Positions 28,000-37,060 of a stretch of 45,765 bases of DNA are shown piece by piece; the stretch's first letter is position 1; the number at the start of each line of letters is the position of its first letter. Source of the stretch: a virus; the IMG/VR virus record IMGVR_UViG_3300005435_000009, positions 1-45,765 of that record; one strand, 5' to 3'. Position numbers and translations under genes: made by a program. Under the pieces are notes generated by a model. The model was not told the DNA's origin. It saw only the letters and a program-made list of their open reading frames with translations, and searched no databases.

Positions 28000-28106
28000 T
28001 GAGGGTTCAGTGGCGCCTCAGCGGCCTCATCCGGCGGGCCGTATCCGCTGCGCCCGCCGGGGTCGGGTCTCCGGCCTCAGCCTGGAGGAGCCGACGGCAG
28101 GAGATC

Positions 28107-28364
28107 CTACGCGGCTATGGCCACGACGGGTACCTGGGGATTGTGGCCGAGCAGCGCGGCGATACCGATCAGTACCAGGGTCAGGTCGGTGATCCCGCCC
28201 ACACCGTGGACCAGCGCGCTGTTGAACACCCAAGCGTCCAGCAGGCCGATCACGATCGCCGACATGCAGCCGGTAAAGGTCGTGATGGTGCCCGCCGTCA
28301 GTGACCCCAACAGGCGGACCCAGGGCCGGATCGGAACTATGACCGCCGGTATCTCGCTGCCCAC
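28107..28364 (-). CDS. Small membrane protein with two hydrophobic segments, 85 aa
   Basis: Two probable membrane helices: LLGSLTAGTITTFTGCMSAI plus VIGLLDAWVF, and DLTLVLIGIAALLGHNPQVP. Charged residues are few. The GTG at 28364 lies 6 bases after TACGCT, a possible -10 for a leaderless message; no Shine-Dalgarno is seen, and longer in-frame starts exist. The gene is read leftward, between the tail operon (divergent) and the capsid gene. The size and two-helix topology suit a holin, but no endolysin is next to it. Confidence 0.5.
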   Translation of the reverse strand: MGSEIPAVIVPIRPWVRLLGSLTAGTITTFTGCMSAIVIGLLDAWVFNSALVHGVGGITDLTLVLIGIAALLGHNPQVPVVAIAA

Positions 28365-28524
28365 AGCCTGAGCGTAACCGGCTGCGATGCGTGCCTCCGA
28401 GAGTGATCCTGGGGCAGCCTGACGGATTGCGGTTCTCCTGGTCAGGTGTGCGTTCCAGGCTGGCCCTACTGCGCGGGTGGCCCGCGCGGCTGTGGGTGCC
28501 GGCCCCGGAGTCGGCAGGAGACGC
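28365..28524. promoter_or_regulatory. Divergent region upstream of the tail operon
   Basis: This contains a perfect 7-bp hairpin (GCGCGGG-TGG-CCCGCGC, 28471-28487) in the leader of the tail tube gene and no other frame with coding bias. The late rightward promoter should be here, but no consensus is visible. Confidence 0.4.
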
Positions 28525-29118
28525 ATGGCTGTTCCGGTTCCGAACCGCAACGCAGCCCAGGTCGAGATCGGCCCTGGCCTGCTCTACATCGCCAAGCTCG
28601 GCACCGCGGAGCCGTCGGGCCTGACGGACACGGATTGGGGCGCCTCGTGGGTGGAGCTGGGCTACACCGACAAGGGCTCGCAGTTCAAGATCGCGCCCAC
28701 CGTCGATGACGTGAACGTGGCCGAGGAGCGCGAGCCTGTGCAGCAGGTCGTGAGCACGGTCAAGTCCACGCTCACGATGGAGCTGGCGCAGATCACCGCG
28801 TTCAACTTCGGGGTGGCCATGGGCGGCGGCACCATCGTTACCGCCTCCGGCCTGACCACCTTCGAGCCGCCCGAGGCGGGCACCGAGCAGGAGGTCATGC
28901 TGGGCTGGCGCAGCGTCAAGCTGGACGAGGCCATGCTCTGGCGGCGCTGCAAGTCGGATGGCGCCCTCGACCTCTCGCGGACCAGCGGCAACACGAAGGC
29001 GCTGATCCCCGCCAACTTCTCCATCCTGGTCCCGGCCACGCCGGGCGTGGCGAGCTGGAAGTGGTTTGGCGTTGATCCGGCCAAGACGGGCCCGGCGCTG
29101 ACTGAGATTTACGCGTGA
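28525..29118 (+). CDS. Major tail (tube) protein, 197 aa
   Basis: ATG 28525 follows AGGAG with a 4-5 base gap. The protein (AQVEIGPGLLYIAKLGTAEP, WVELGYTDKGSQFKIAPTVD, VNVAEEREPVQQVVSTVKST LTMELAQITAFNF, then a long beta-rich part) matches the tail tube fold of siphoviruses, in which rings of this beta-barrel protein form the DNA channel. It comes first in the tail operon, just before the assembly chaperones and the tape measure, the canonical place. Confidence 0.8.
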   Translation: MAVPVPNRNAAQVEIGPGLLYIAKLGTAEPSGLTDTDWGASWVELGYTDKGSQFKIAPTVDDVNVAEEREPVQQVVSTVKSTLTMELAQITAFNFGVAMGGGTIVTASGLTTFEPPEAGTEQEVMLGWRSVKLDEAMLWRRCKSDGALDLSRTSGNTKALIPANFSILVPATPGVASWKWFGVDPAKTGPALTEIYA

Positions 29119-29561
29119 GCGGCGAGCTGACCGCGTTCGACGCGGCAGCCCGCGAGGTCCAGGGAGAGCCGCTGACGTTCTCCCTGGGCGGGCGGGAGTG
29201 GCGCACGCGCAAGCGGATGCCCTTCGCCCTGCTCGCGACGCTGGCCAAGGAGGCCACCCGGGGCGGCATCGAGTTCTTCGACGCCTTCTCGGACCTCGTG
29301 ATCAACGCCGTGGCCCAGGACCAGCGCGAGGAGTTCCGGGCCATGCTCTACGCCCTCCCCGAGGACGACGAGGGCGAGGCGGTGATCGAGTTCGCGGACC
29401 TGGCCGCAGTCGCGAGGGAGTTGGTCACCCGGCTCACCGGCAGCCCTTTCGATGCGCCCTCCGGCTCGCCGGAGTTGCCGTTGAGGAATGGCACCTTGTC
29501 GAGGGGACCTGCCGGCTCCGCGGCTACCGTCTCGCATCCGCCCCGGCGCGTGAAGCTCTAA
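29115..29561 (+). CDS. Tail assembly chaperone, short form (G-like), 148 aa
   Basis: GTG 29115 overlaps the TGA of the tail tube gene. It has TFSLGGREWRTRKRMPFALL, then an acidic helix region (EDDEGEAVIEFADLAAVARE), the general look of lambda gpG-type chaperones. A C CCT TTC slippery heptamer at 29444-29450 allows a -1 shift into the frame that ends at 29704, producing a longer G-T-like fusion. Ribosomes that do not shift make this 148-residue form, whose last 36 residues are low in complexity. Confidence 0.75.
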   Translation: MSGELTAFDAAAREVQGEPLTFSLGGREWRTRKRMPFALLATLAKEATRGGIEFFDAFSDLVINAVAQDQREEFRAMLYALPEDDEGEAVIEFADLAAVARELVTRLTGSPFDAPSGSPELPLRNGTLSRGPAGSAATVSHPPRRVKL

Positions 29562-29704
29562 GCGTTCTGTGGGCGCTCCTCATGGAGAACCAGGACGCGG
29601 ACGGCCGGCGCCGGCTGGAGGAGCTGCTGCTGGAGGAGCCGCGAGCTGAGTCGCGGCTAGCTCAGATGGCCCGTATGGGCGCTGAGATCGCCCTGGTGGG
29701 GTGA
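29115..29704 (+). CDS. Tail assembly chaperone, -1 frameshift product (GT-like), about 196 aa
   Basis: Shares its first 112 residues with the short chaperone, then after slipping on CCCTTTC continues RCALRLAGVAVEEWHLVEGT, LASAPAREALSVLWALLMEN, RRRLEELLLEEPRAESRLAQ and ends at the TGA at 29704. The second part has good coding bias and no start codon of its own in a suitable place. Two overlapping products related by frameshifting, directly before the tape measure gene, are a widely conserved feature of long-tailed phages; the fusion bridges tube protein and tape measure during assembly. Confidence 0.75.
29444..29450 (+). other. Slippery heptamer for -1 frameshifting
   Basis: C CCT TTC in the short chaperone's frame follows the X XXY YYZ rule (CCC, TTT, C). 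Slipping by -1 enters the frame that runs to 29704. Confidence 0.7.
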
Positions 29705-29712
29705 GCTGACGC

Positions 29713-32700
29713 ATGGCCGGCGAAGGCATCATCGGCGAAGCGTTCGTCAAGATCGCGCCCGACACGAGCGGCTTTCAGGAGCTGCTCGTCCAGGGCGTGC
29801 GGCGTGCCCTGGGGGCTCTGAGTCGCGAGGCTCAGGCCGAGCTGCCGATCCAGCCCAGGGTTCCGCAGGCGCTGATCACCGACGCGGTCAACAACGCCCT
29901 CGGCAACGTGCGCTGGGACGAGGCGGCCAAGCGCTTTCGCACCGCCATCGGGAACCAGTTCACGTCAATTGACCGCGAGCTGGCCAAGAGCCTGGAAACC
30001 TCGCTGCGGCAGTTCAGGCCGCAGGCGTCGGTGGCGCTGCCTGGCGTGCCCAACTTCTCCTCCATCGCGCTGGCCGGCGCGGAGGCTTTTCGGGGCGCTT
30101 TCGGCGGGGTCGCGAGCAAGTTCGGCAGCCAGATGGACGAGGCGGGCGTGGCCGCCGCGACCGAGATCGGCGACAAGGCCAAGCTCTCTCTGAAGGGGGC
30201 GGCCGAGTCCTTCGGTGCCGCGTTGCGTTCGGCGAGCAGCAGCCTGGACTCGGTCGCCGCCGGCATCTCGCGCGGCATCCGAGGCGGGGCCGGCGCCATC
30301 ACCGGGGCGCTCTCCGGCGTCATGCAGAGCGCCGGCCTGGCGGCCGGGCTGGTGGGCGGCCTGGTGATCACCGACGTCATGCGCAAGGTGCTGGCGGGCT
30401 TCAGCGCCGGTTCGGCCCTGGAGGGGTCGCGAGCCACCCTGACCGCCCTCACCGGCAGCGTGGACGTCGCCAACCTCTCGATCCAGACCCTCCAGCGGAC
30501 CAGCGCCGCGACCGGCCAGGCCATGCAGCCGCTGCTCGACGCGGCCAAGCAGCTCACCGCGGTCGGCATCGGGACCGGTCAGGCCGTCCAGGCCCTCTCG
30601 GCGGTCGCGCAGTACATCACCGTGTTCACGCACGGCACCAGCTCGTCGGTGACTCAGATCCAGCGGGCGACGCTGGCCCTCCAGGAGATGGGCACGCAGG
30701 GCTACGTCCAGGCCAAGTTCCTGCGCCAGCTCGTTAACGACGGGGTGCCGGCCTACAAGATCCTGGTCACGGCGGCCAAGAACGCCGGCATCTCGCTCAC
30801 CGGCCAGGACGCCGCGTTCCTGGACGTGAGCAAGGCCCAGGACCGCGTTACCAAGGCCACGCTCGCGCTCCAGACCGCCTCGCAGAACCAGGCCACCGCC
30901 CTGGCCAAGAGCGGCGCCGCCAGCGCGCAGTACGCGAACGCGACGCGCGCGGTGGAGTCGGCCCAGCTCAGCCTGTCGGAGGCCGGCGTGGCCCTCTCGG
31001 CGGCCATGGACAAGGCCGACAACAGCCACGGCAACCTGATGGCCGCGCTGCGGGCCGGGAAGATCACGACCCAGGAGTTCCTGGACGCCCTCTCCGCGCC
31101 CGAGAACTTGCAGCCGGTCACCACCGCCCTGGGTGCCCTGACCGACAACCTCGTGCTCAGCCTGAACAAGCTGAAGGCGTCGATCGCCATCGGCGCGGCC
31201 CAGCTTTTCGAGCCGATCCAAAAGCCCCTGGCGAACGCGGTCTCCGGCCTGGTGAAGCCGATCCAGGATCTCGTCGGGGCGGGGCTGGGCGAGAACACGC
31301 CGCTGGGCAAGCTGGGCCAGCAGATCGCGGCCGTGATCCCGGTCGATTCGATCCAGCGCATGGCCGACGCCATCGGGCGGGCAGTGACTGCGCTCAGCAA
31401 GGCGGCGGACAGCGGCGCGGTCTCCAAGTTCATGGACAAGCTGAAGGAGTTGGAGCCGGTGATCGGCGCCGTGGTCGGCGTCTTCGCGGCCCTGGCCCTG
31501 AGCTTTGGCGCCGGCCTGCCGCTGATCGGTGGCCTGTTCATCCCGCTGAACCCGCTTCTGGGCCTGTTCGCCGGCCTCGCGATCACCATCCCGGGGGTCC
31601 GCAAGGACTTCGAGGAGCTGGCCGTGGGGGTGGCCGATGGCGTCCGCCGGCTGGGTAACGCGCTCTCCCCGCTGCTGGAGCCCATCGAGAACTGGCTGAC
31701 CAGGATCGCCGATGCCGCCAAGCCGGTGGCGCGTGCCCTGGGCGTCGATCTCGTGGGTGGCGTGGAGGCGGCTCGGCCTTTCCTGCGCTCTCTCATCGAC
31801 CTCCTGGGCCGAGCGGCGCTGATCGTCGAGAAGACGCTCCTGGTCGCCTTCCAGCAGCTAGAGCGCTCGGGGCTGGGCGACACCCTGAATTCCCTGATCG
31901 GCTTGACCACCAGGCTGGGTGACGCCTTCAACCGGCTGGCGCCGATCCTGGGCACGCTGGTCACGCAGACGCTCATCGACTTCGTGCGCGATCTCACCGG
32001 CCTGGCAGAGGGGGCCGGTCGGTTGGTGGACGAGTTCTCGCGGACGCTCCAGCCGAGCAAGCAGCTCAACGACAACCTCGGCGCTCTGGCCAAGGGCTTG
32101 GCCGGAGGCGCGCTGGCGCTGCTCGGCTGGCAAGTCCTGGGCCCCGTGGTGGACTCGCTGTGGGGCATGGGAAAGGCCATCGCGGCTGTCCTCGGGGCCG
32201 TTGGCCTGGCGACGGGCGGTGAGGCGCTGGCTGTGGCGTTGGCCGTGATGCTGGGCTTGGGAGTGGCGGCGGCCGTCCTGGTCACTCACTGGCAGGACGT
32301 GGTGAGCTTGGCCGGCCAGGTTGCCAGCGCGATCTCCGATGTCTGGAAGTTCTTGAACGCTGACCTTGTCACCTCGCAATTCCTGCCCGCCTGGAATGAC
32401 CTTGTGGCGGGCTTTGAGGCGTTGTGGAAGGCTTTGGGGCCGCTCCAGCCGGCGGTCAAGCTGCTGGGCGAACTCCTGGCCGCCATCGTGATCCTGGCCG
32501 TCCTGTCGAGCCTGGGCGCGCTGATCGGGCTCATGTACGGTTTGGCGGCAGCGGCGACGGCTGCGGCTTGGTTCGTCAAGCTGCTGGTGGGCGGGGTCAA
32601 CACGGAGCTGATCCCGGCGATCAAGATCCTGGTCGGGGACTTCGGCCAGATTTACCACGCGATCGTGGACCCCTTTCAGTGGGCCTGGAACATCCTGTTC

Positions 32701-33153
32701 GGCAGTTCCATCGTGCCCGACATCGTCCACGGCTTTGAGCGCTGGTTCGGCAGCTTGCCAGGCAAGGTCAAGGACTGGTTCAACGCGGTCAGTGACAACG
32801 TCATCGCGGAGCTGCGGACCCTCGCGATCAACGTGGTCCCCGAGTCGATCAAGATCGGCCAGAACATCGGCGCGGGCATCCTGTCCGGGATTCGTCAGGG
32901 CCTTGGTCCGGCCGGCCTGGGGGCGCTCGGGCTGGCCGGCGGTGGCGTGGCCGGCGCGGCGGCCGGTGCGGCCGTCGGCTCAGGGCTGAACCTTGACCTG
33001 GGGCACGACATCGCCCTCGGCAAGCAGGCGTTGTCCTCTGCCGGCCGCGGTGCGGTCCACGTGACCATCAACGTCCTCGGGACCAACGCCTCGCCGGACG
33101 ACATCGCCAGCGCGCTGAGCTGGCGGCTTTCGCGGATGGGGGTGACGGCGTGA
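29713..33153 (+). CDS. Tail tape measure protein, 1146 aa
   Basis: Sets tail length and is ejected with the DNA. The N-terminal part (EGIIGEAFVKIAPDTSGFQE) is typical of actinophage tape measures, followed by a long helical, alanine-rich body. Residues ~195-225 and ~590-650 are hydrophobic (GLAAGLVGGLVITDVM; FAALALSFGAGLPLIGGLFI), with further hydrophobic segments around 830-860 and 910-960. The C-terminus is Gly/Ala-rich and ends VHVTINVLGTNASPDD. By the usual rule of about 0.15 nm per residue the tail would be about 170 nm long. ATG 29713 lies 8 bases after the chaperone stop. Confidence 0.9.
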   Translation: MAGEGIIGEAFVKIAPDTSGFQELLVQGVRRALGALSREAQAELPIQPRVPQALITDAVNNALGNVRWDEAAKRFRTAIGNQFTSIDRELAKSLETSLRQFRPQASVALPGVPNFSSIALAGAEAFRGAFGGVASKFGSQMDEAGVAAATEIGDKAKLSLKGAAESFGAALRSASSSLDSVAAGISRGIRGGAGAITGALSGVMQSAGLAAGLVGGLVITDVMRKVLAGFSAGSALEGSRATLTALTGSVDVANLSIQTLQRTSAATGQAMQPLLDAAKQLTAVGIGTGQAVQALSAVAQYITVFTHGTSSSVTQIQRATLALQEMGTQGYVQAKFLRQLVNDGVPAYKILVTAAKNAGISLTGQDAAFLDVSKAQDRVTKATLALQTASQNQATALAKSGAASAQYANATRAVESAQLSLSEAGVALSAAMDKADNSHGNLMAALRAGKITTQEFLDALSAPENLQPVTTALGALTDNLVLSLNKLKASIAIGAAQLFEPIQKPLANAVSGLVKPIQDLVGAGLGENTPLGKLGQQIAAVIPVDSIQRMADAIGRAVTALSKAADSGAVSKFMDKLKELEPVIGAVVGVFAALALSFGAGLPLIGGLFIPLNPLLGLFAGLAITIPGVRKDFEELAVGVADGVRRLGNALSPLLEPIENWLTRIADAAKPVARALGVDLVGGVEAARPFLRSLIDLLGRAALIVEKTLLVAFQQLERSGLGDTLNSLIGLTTRLGDAFNRLAPILGTLVTQTLIDFVRDLTGLAEGAGRLVDEFSRTLQPSKQLNDNLGALAKGLAGGALALLGWQVLGPVVDSLWGMGKAIAAVLGAVGLATGGEALAVALAVMLGLGVAAAVLVTHWQDVVSLAGQVASAISDVWKFLNADLVTSQFLPAWNDLVAGFEALWKALGPLQPAVKLLGELLAAIVILAVLSSLGALIGLMYGLAAAATAAAWFVKLLVGGVNTELIPAIKILVGDFGQIYHAIVDPFQWAWNILFGSSIVPDIVHGFERWFGSLPGKVKDWFNAVSDNVIAELRTLAINVVPESIKIGQNIGAGILSGIRQGLGPAGLGALGLAGGGVAGAAAGAAVGSGLNLDLGHDIALGKQALSSAGRGAVHVTINVLGTNASPDDIASALSWRLSRMGVTA

Positions 33154-33731
33154 GCTTCTCGGACTACCTCGTCGCGGGCGGCATCGCCGGCCAGTGGGTG
33201 CGGTTGGTCCGCAACTCCGACGCGAGCGAGTACATCAGCCTGGGGCCGACCGACGGCAACGGCTTGTGGGCGTTGGTGGATACGCCGCTGGCCGGCACCT
33301 ACACCGTCTACGTGGGGCCGACCGCCGTCGGACCCTGGACTTCGACCGGCAATACGGGCTACACGCCCACAGGAGCCACCGGGGCGCCTGGGGCAACCGG
33401 GCCGGCTGGCCCGACCGGGGCAACGGGTCCTGCGGGCCCTACGGGCCCTCCTGTGGCCCTGGAGACCGATCCCTCGAAGATCCTCCCGCTGGCCGCCTCG
33501 GCCAACGCTGGTGCCGACGGCCTGGCCGCCGACGCCAGCCACGTCCATGCCTACACCGGCCTCGCGCTGAGCGGCCATACGCACGCCGGCCTGGTGGCCC
33601 TCACGGTGGGCGTCGGAGCGCCGGCCGACGCGGACGGGGCGGACGGCTCGTACTACCTCCGGAGCGATGCCGGCAGCGGCGGGCCCTCGATCTTCCACAA
33701 GATCGCCGGCCATTGGGTGACGGTGGTCTAG
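33150..33731 (+). CDS. Collagen-like minor tail protein, 193 aa
   Basis: GTG 33150 overlaps the tape measure stop. The N-terminal ~65 residues (SDYLVAGGIAGQWVRLVRNS, GTYTVYVGPTAVGPW) look like a virion-binding module. Residues ~70-100 are collagen-like Gly-X-Y triplets rich in Pro, Ala and Thr (GATGAPGATGPAGPTGATGP). The C-terminal part has HVHAYTGLALSGHTHAGLVA, a pattern of tail fibre shafts, and YYLRSDAGSGGPSIFHKIAG. It is probably a trimeric, fibrous tail component. Confidence 0.75.
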   Translation: MSFSDYLVAGGIAGQWVRLVRNSDASEYISLGPTDGNGLWALVDTPLAGTYTVYVGPTAVGPWTSTGNTGYTPTGATGAPGATGPAGPTGATGPAGPTGPPVALETDPSKILPLAASANAGADGLAADASHVHAYTGLALSGHTHAGLVALTVGVGAPADADGADGSYYLRSDAGSGGPSIFHKIAGHWVTVV

Positions 33732-33733
33732 CC

Positions 33734-34546
33734 GTGCCCATCGTCTTCCCTGCCGGCGTCACTCCGCTGGGCTCGGTCCGGCCCTACCCGCTCGGCAACG
33801 GCAGCTACAACGGCATCGGCTGGGGACCCGGCCAGCAGATCCAGATCGTCTCCCACACCGGCATCGAGGAGACGCCGGCCATGCGTACCGACCAGCAGGA
33901 TCGCGGTCAGGCACACGGTGCCTGGGCCGGCCCCGACTGGTTCAGCCCGCGCACGGTCCAGATCACGTTCGTGGTGCTGGGCCGGGACAACACGGACCTG
34001 CGCACCCTGCTCGCGAGCGTCGAGCGGGCCTGGCTGCCCGATTCGACCGATCGGCCGATGGCCCTGTACGACGGCCATCGGTTTCTCACCGCGCGCGTCC
34101 GGCAGCGGGCTTTCGAGCATTTCTTGGGCGGGCGCGAGAGGACGAGCAAGGGCATCGTCCAGTGGTTCGCGCGAGACCCGTTCTACTACTCGCCGACCAG
34201 CATCGCGTCGATCGGCGCCGGGGCCGCTACGCACCTCGCGAATGACGGCACGCTGCCCTCCCCCGTGCGCATTCAGATGGTCGGCCCGCTGACCGACCCC
34301 ACGCTGACGAACGCGGCGCTGGGCGCCTCGCTGTTCGTGAACGGCGAGCTGGCGCCCGGCGATGTCCTGCTGCTCGATTCCGATGCCCGCACGGTGACGC
34401 TGAACGGCAGTCCGTCCGACATCTCGCTGGACCCCAGCTCGCGCTGGTGGGACCTGCTGCCCGGCGACAACCCGATCACCTACAGCAGCCTCAGCGCGGG
34501 CAGCGGCGAGCGGGCGGCCATCTCGTACGCGAGCGCCTGGCCCTGA
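33734..34546 (+). CDS. Distal tail (Dit)-like protein, 270 aa
   Basis: GTG 33734, two bases after the preceding stop. The N-terminal domain (LGSVRPYPLGNGSYNGIGWG, HTGIEETPAMRTDQQDRGQA, SPRTVQITFVVLGRDNTDLR TLLASVERAW) and a galectin-like C-terminal domain (SPVRIQMVGPLTDPTLTNAA, VLLLDSDARTVTLNGS, YSSLSAGSGERAAISYASAW) are the two domains of Dit-type baseplate hubs, which link tube and tail tip. Length is right for the family. Its place after the tape measure is canonical. Confidence 0.75.
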   Translation: MPIVFPAGVTPLGSVRPYPLGNGSYNGIGWGPGQQIQIVSHTGIEETPAMRTDQQDRGQAHGAWAGPDWFSPRTVQITFVVLGRDNTDLRTLLASVERAWLPDSTDRPMALYDGHRFLTARVRQRAFEHFLGGRERTSKGIVQWFARDPFYYSPTSIASIGAGAATHLANDGTLPSPVRIQMVGPLTDPTLTNAALGASLFVNGELAPGDVLLLDSDARTVTLNGSPSDISLDPSSRWWDLLPGDNPITYSSLSAGSGERAAISYASAWP

Positions 34547-35757
34547 TGGCGAGCTGGAGGTACCTGTTCTTCACGCTGCTGGGCAACCGCTTTGTGGGCG
34601 AGCTGCCGCTGACCAACGTGGACCTGGAGCGCAAGATGGCGGCGGCCGGGCCGGGGAACTTCACCGCCGATCTCGTGCTGACCGACGAGCGGGTGCAGCG
34701 CACGAACTGGCGCGAGGCGGCCTACCCGCGCTACTGCGTCTGCTGCTCAGAGCTGGACGGCGAGCTGTTCAGCGCGCACATCGTGTGGGACACGACGTAC
34801 GAGGTCGCGAGCGGCATCCTGCATCTGGCCGGCGCCGAGCTGTGGTCGTACTTCCACCACCGGATCATCACCTACGACCGCCAGTACGGGGGCTGGGATC
34901 AGATCGACATCGTGCGCGACCTGCTCCGCCAGGAGTTCCGCGAGCCGAACGGGGACATCGGCGTGGCGGTGGACCCGGTCGGCACCCGGCCGCTCTCGGG
35001 CATCACCCGGCCGCTGGTCACCTACGCGGCCATAGAGGGGAAGGATCTGGCGGCGGCCGTCGAGGAGCAGGCCAGCCCCATCGACGGCTTCGACTTCGAC
35101 GTCCAGGTCAGCTACAACGCGGATCACGTCCCTCAGCGTCGATTCGTGACCGGGTTTCCCCGCCTGGGCACCGACTCCACCTCCCTGGCCTTCCGGATGC
35201 CGGGCAACATCACCGCGGATCTACGCTGGCCCCAGGTCGGCTCGGCGTCCGTCTCGCGGGCCATCGCCATCGGCGCCTCCGGCCTGCGCCAGGATTGGGC
35301 CGACCCCGAGCAGTTGGAGATCGGCTGCGCGCTCCTGGAGGCGGTCACCAGCCACAGCAGCGTGACCGACGGCAACGTGCTGCTGGCGCTGGCCAAGTCG
35401 GACCTCGCCCGCCAGCGCTGGCCGGCCGAGCCGGTCAAGACGCCCGCGATCACGCGGCCCAGCCTGCCCCGGAGCTGGGGCCGCTCGACCCGGCCGGCCT
35501 CCACGCCGGTCATCCCGGTCCGGCTCGATCAGGTGAACCTCGGGCTGCTGGCCGCGAGTGTGGGGTCCACGGTGCAGGTCAACATCGAGGAGCCGGGCTA
35601 CTTCGCTGGGCCCTGGGACTCGCCCGATGGTCTCGACCATCGCGTAGCCGATCTCTATCGGCTGGTCGGCGTTCACGTTGTGCCAGCCTCTCAGAAGGTG
35701 GAGCTTGAATTGAACTCACTCGACGGCGTGGACGCGCGAGTGGCGGCGGTGAGCTGA
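34546..35757 (+). CDS. Tail-tip/baseplate (Tal-like) minor tail protein, 403 aa
   Basis: ATG 34546 overlaps the upstream TGA (TGATG). The start ASWRYLFFTLLGNRFVGELP LTNVDLERKM and GNFTADLVLTDERVQRTNWR match the Siphovirus ReqiPepy6-type tail proteins (gp37-like) common in actinophages. A beta-rich, aromatic body follows (YEVASGILHLAGAELWSYFH HRIITYD; SPIDGFDFDVQVSYNADHV). It probably forms the tail hub below Dit. The C-terminal VHVVPASQKVELELNSL resembles the end of such hub proteins. Confidence 0.75.
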   Translation: MASWRYLFFTLLGNRFVGELPLTNVDLERKMAAAGPGNFTADLVLTDERVQRTNWREAAYPRYCVCCSELDGELFSAHIVWDTTYEVASGILHLAGAELWSYFHHRIITYDRQYGGWDQIDIVRDLLRQEFREPNGDIGVAVDPVGTRPLSGITRPLVTYAAIEGKDLAAAVEEQASPIDGFDFDVQVSYNADHVPQRRFVTGFPRLGTDSTSLAFRMPGNITADLRWPQVGSASVSRAIAIGASGLRQDWADPEQLEIGCALLEAVTSHSSVTDGNVLLALAKSDLARQRWPAEPVKTPAITRPSLPRSWGRSTRPASTPVIPVRLDQVNLGLLAASVGSTVQVNIEEPGYFAGPWDSPDGLDHRVADLYRLVGVHVVPASQKVELELNSLDGVDARVAAVS

Positions 35758-35876
35758 TGCCACAGCCGGACATCCTCGTGCTGCTCAAGCGCATTCAGGA
35801 CGAGCTGCGGTCGCTGGCAGCGCGAGTCTCCATCCTGGAGCAGCGCGCCAACGGGAACGGAGGACGGCTGCGGTGA
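35757..35876 (+). CDS. Small coiled-coil protein, 39 aa
   Basis: ATG 35757 overlaps the stop of the hub gene (TGATG) and its own TGA overlaps the GTG of the fibre gene, so both ends are fixed by coupling. The sequence PDILVLLKRIQDELRSLAAR VSILEQRANGNGG is a regular leucine heptad helix. It may form the neck of the fibre trimer or help fibre folding. Confidence 0.6.
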   Translation: MPQPDILVLLKRIQDELRSLAARVSILEQRANGNGGRLR

Positions 35877-37036
35877 CGCTGACCGATCCCGATCCTCCCG
35901 ATCTAACTGCGGCGTTTGAGGCGCTCGCCGATCAGTTCCGGCTGCTGTCCACCCGGATCGGCGCTGTCGAGGGGACTGTGGCTGGCGCGGTGGGCGCGGG
36001 CTCGGGCCTGGTGGGTACGCCGGGGCCCGCGGGCCCTCCTGGCCCTCCTGGCGCCGACGGCTCGGCCGGCGCCGGGACGGCCAGCATCGTCTCCTCCCAC
36101 TCGACGCTGCCCAGCAGCCCGGCCACGGGCCAGCTCGCGTACGCGAGCGACACCGGTCATCTGTGGGTCTACGACGGCGGTGCCTGGCACGACACGGATT
36201 CGGGCGTGGGCGGCACGCCGGGCGGTGCCAGCTCCTACGCGGCGCTGGTCCTGCGCGATGGCCCGGTAGGCTACTGGCCGCTCAACGATCCGCTCGGGTC
36301 CTCGTCCTTCGCTGACCTCTCGGGCAACAATCTGATCGGCCGCATCGACAGCGGTATCCCGGTCGGTGGCTCGATGCTCACGCCGCCGTCGCCCGGCGCA
36401 GTGCTGGGCGCCCCGTCGGTGCTGCCCGCGCTGCCCGACGAGACCTCGATGGCTTTCGACGGGCGGATGGACGTGGGTGCTCACGTGCCCGGTCTGACCG
36501 CCCTCATCACCGACCACATCGGTCAGAGCCTGGAGTGGTGGGTCTACATCGACCCCTACCTGTGGGTGCCGGCGAGGCCGTCAGACGTTCCGCCGTACCC
36601 GGGCGCGACCCGCGAGGGGTCGGGCATCGCGTACTGCTATGTCGCCTTCGCGGGCTCTGGCAACGCGACCAATAACATGGACGGGGATTTCTCGGGACAC
36701 TTTGAGACGGGTGACCGCTCGGGTTCCTTCCCCGATCAGTTCATCGGGCTGCCGATGTCCGGCTCTCATCACTTCTGTGTGACGCGGCGGACTGGCGGGA
36801 AGTACCGGCTGTACGTGGACGGCGAGCCCATGCAGACCAACTACACCTCGCTGACGCACGTGGACCCCGACGGCCGTAACGCGGTCACGTTCGCCACCTC
36901 GTCCATCCTCTACTTGGGTAAGCAGCGGGCAACCACGCCGGCCACCTTCGTGGGGCGTCTGGCTCACGTCGCCATCTACAGCAAGGAGCTGAGCCCGGAT
37001 CAGGTTCTGGCCCACTACAACGCGGGCCACCCCTAG
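35873..37036 (+). CDS. Tail fibre with collagen-like and LamG domains, 387 aa
   Basis: GTG 35873 overlaps the preceding stop. Layout: an N-terminal helix (DLTAAFEALADQFRLLSTRI), a short collagen-like run (GPAGPPGPPGADGSAG, about residues 49-64), a small beta hairpin (YASDTGHLWVYDGGAWHDTD), then a LamG-like jelly roll (~125-385: LVLRDGPVGYWPLNDPLGSS, SLEWWVYIDP, HHFCVTRRTGGKYRLYVDGE, GRLAHVAIYSKELSPDQVLA HYNAG). The LamG part is a clear paralogue of the head-cluster protein 25742-26647. It is the last tail gene and the best receptor-binding candidate. Confidence 0.8.
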   Translation: MTLTDPDPPDLTAAFEALADQFRLLSTRIGAVEGTVAGAVGAGSGLVGTPGPAGPPGPPGADGSAGAGTASIVSSHSTLPSSPATGQLAYASDTGHLWVYDGGAWHDTDSGVGGTPGGASSYAALVLRDGPVGYWPLNDPLGSSSFADLSGNNLIGRIDSGIPVGGSMLTPPSPGAVLGAPSVLPALPDETSMAFDGRMDVGAHVPGLTALITDHIGQSLEWWVYIDPYLWVPARPSDVPPYPGATREGSGIAYCYVAFAGSGNATNNMDGDFSGHFETGDRSGSFPDQFIGLPMSGSHHFCVTRRTGGKYRLYVDGEPMQTNYTSLTHVDPDGRNAVTFATSSILYLGKQRATTPATFVGRLAHVAIYSKELSPDQVLAHYNAGHP

Positions 37037-37060
37037 ACCCCTCCTTTTCCCTCCCGACGA

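Noticed and set aside
30753-32285. A 510-codon leftward frame opposite the tape measure gene
   Set aside because: Ser/Arg/Ala-rich shadow of the tape measure; no ribosome site and no domain.
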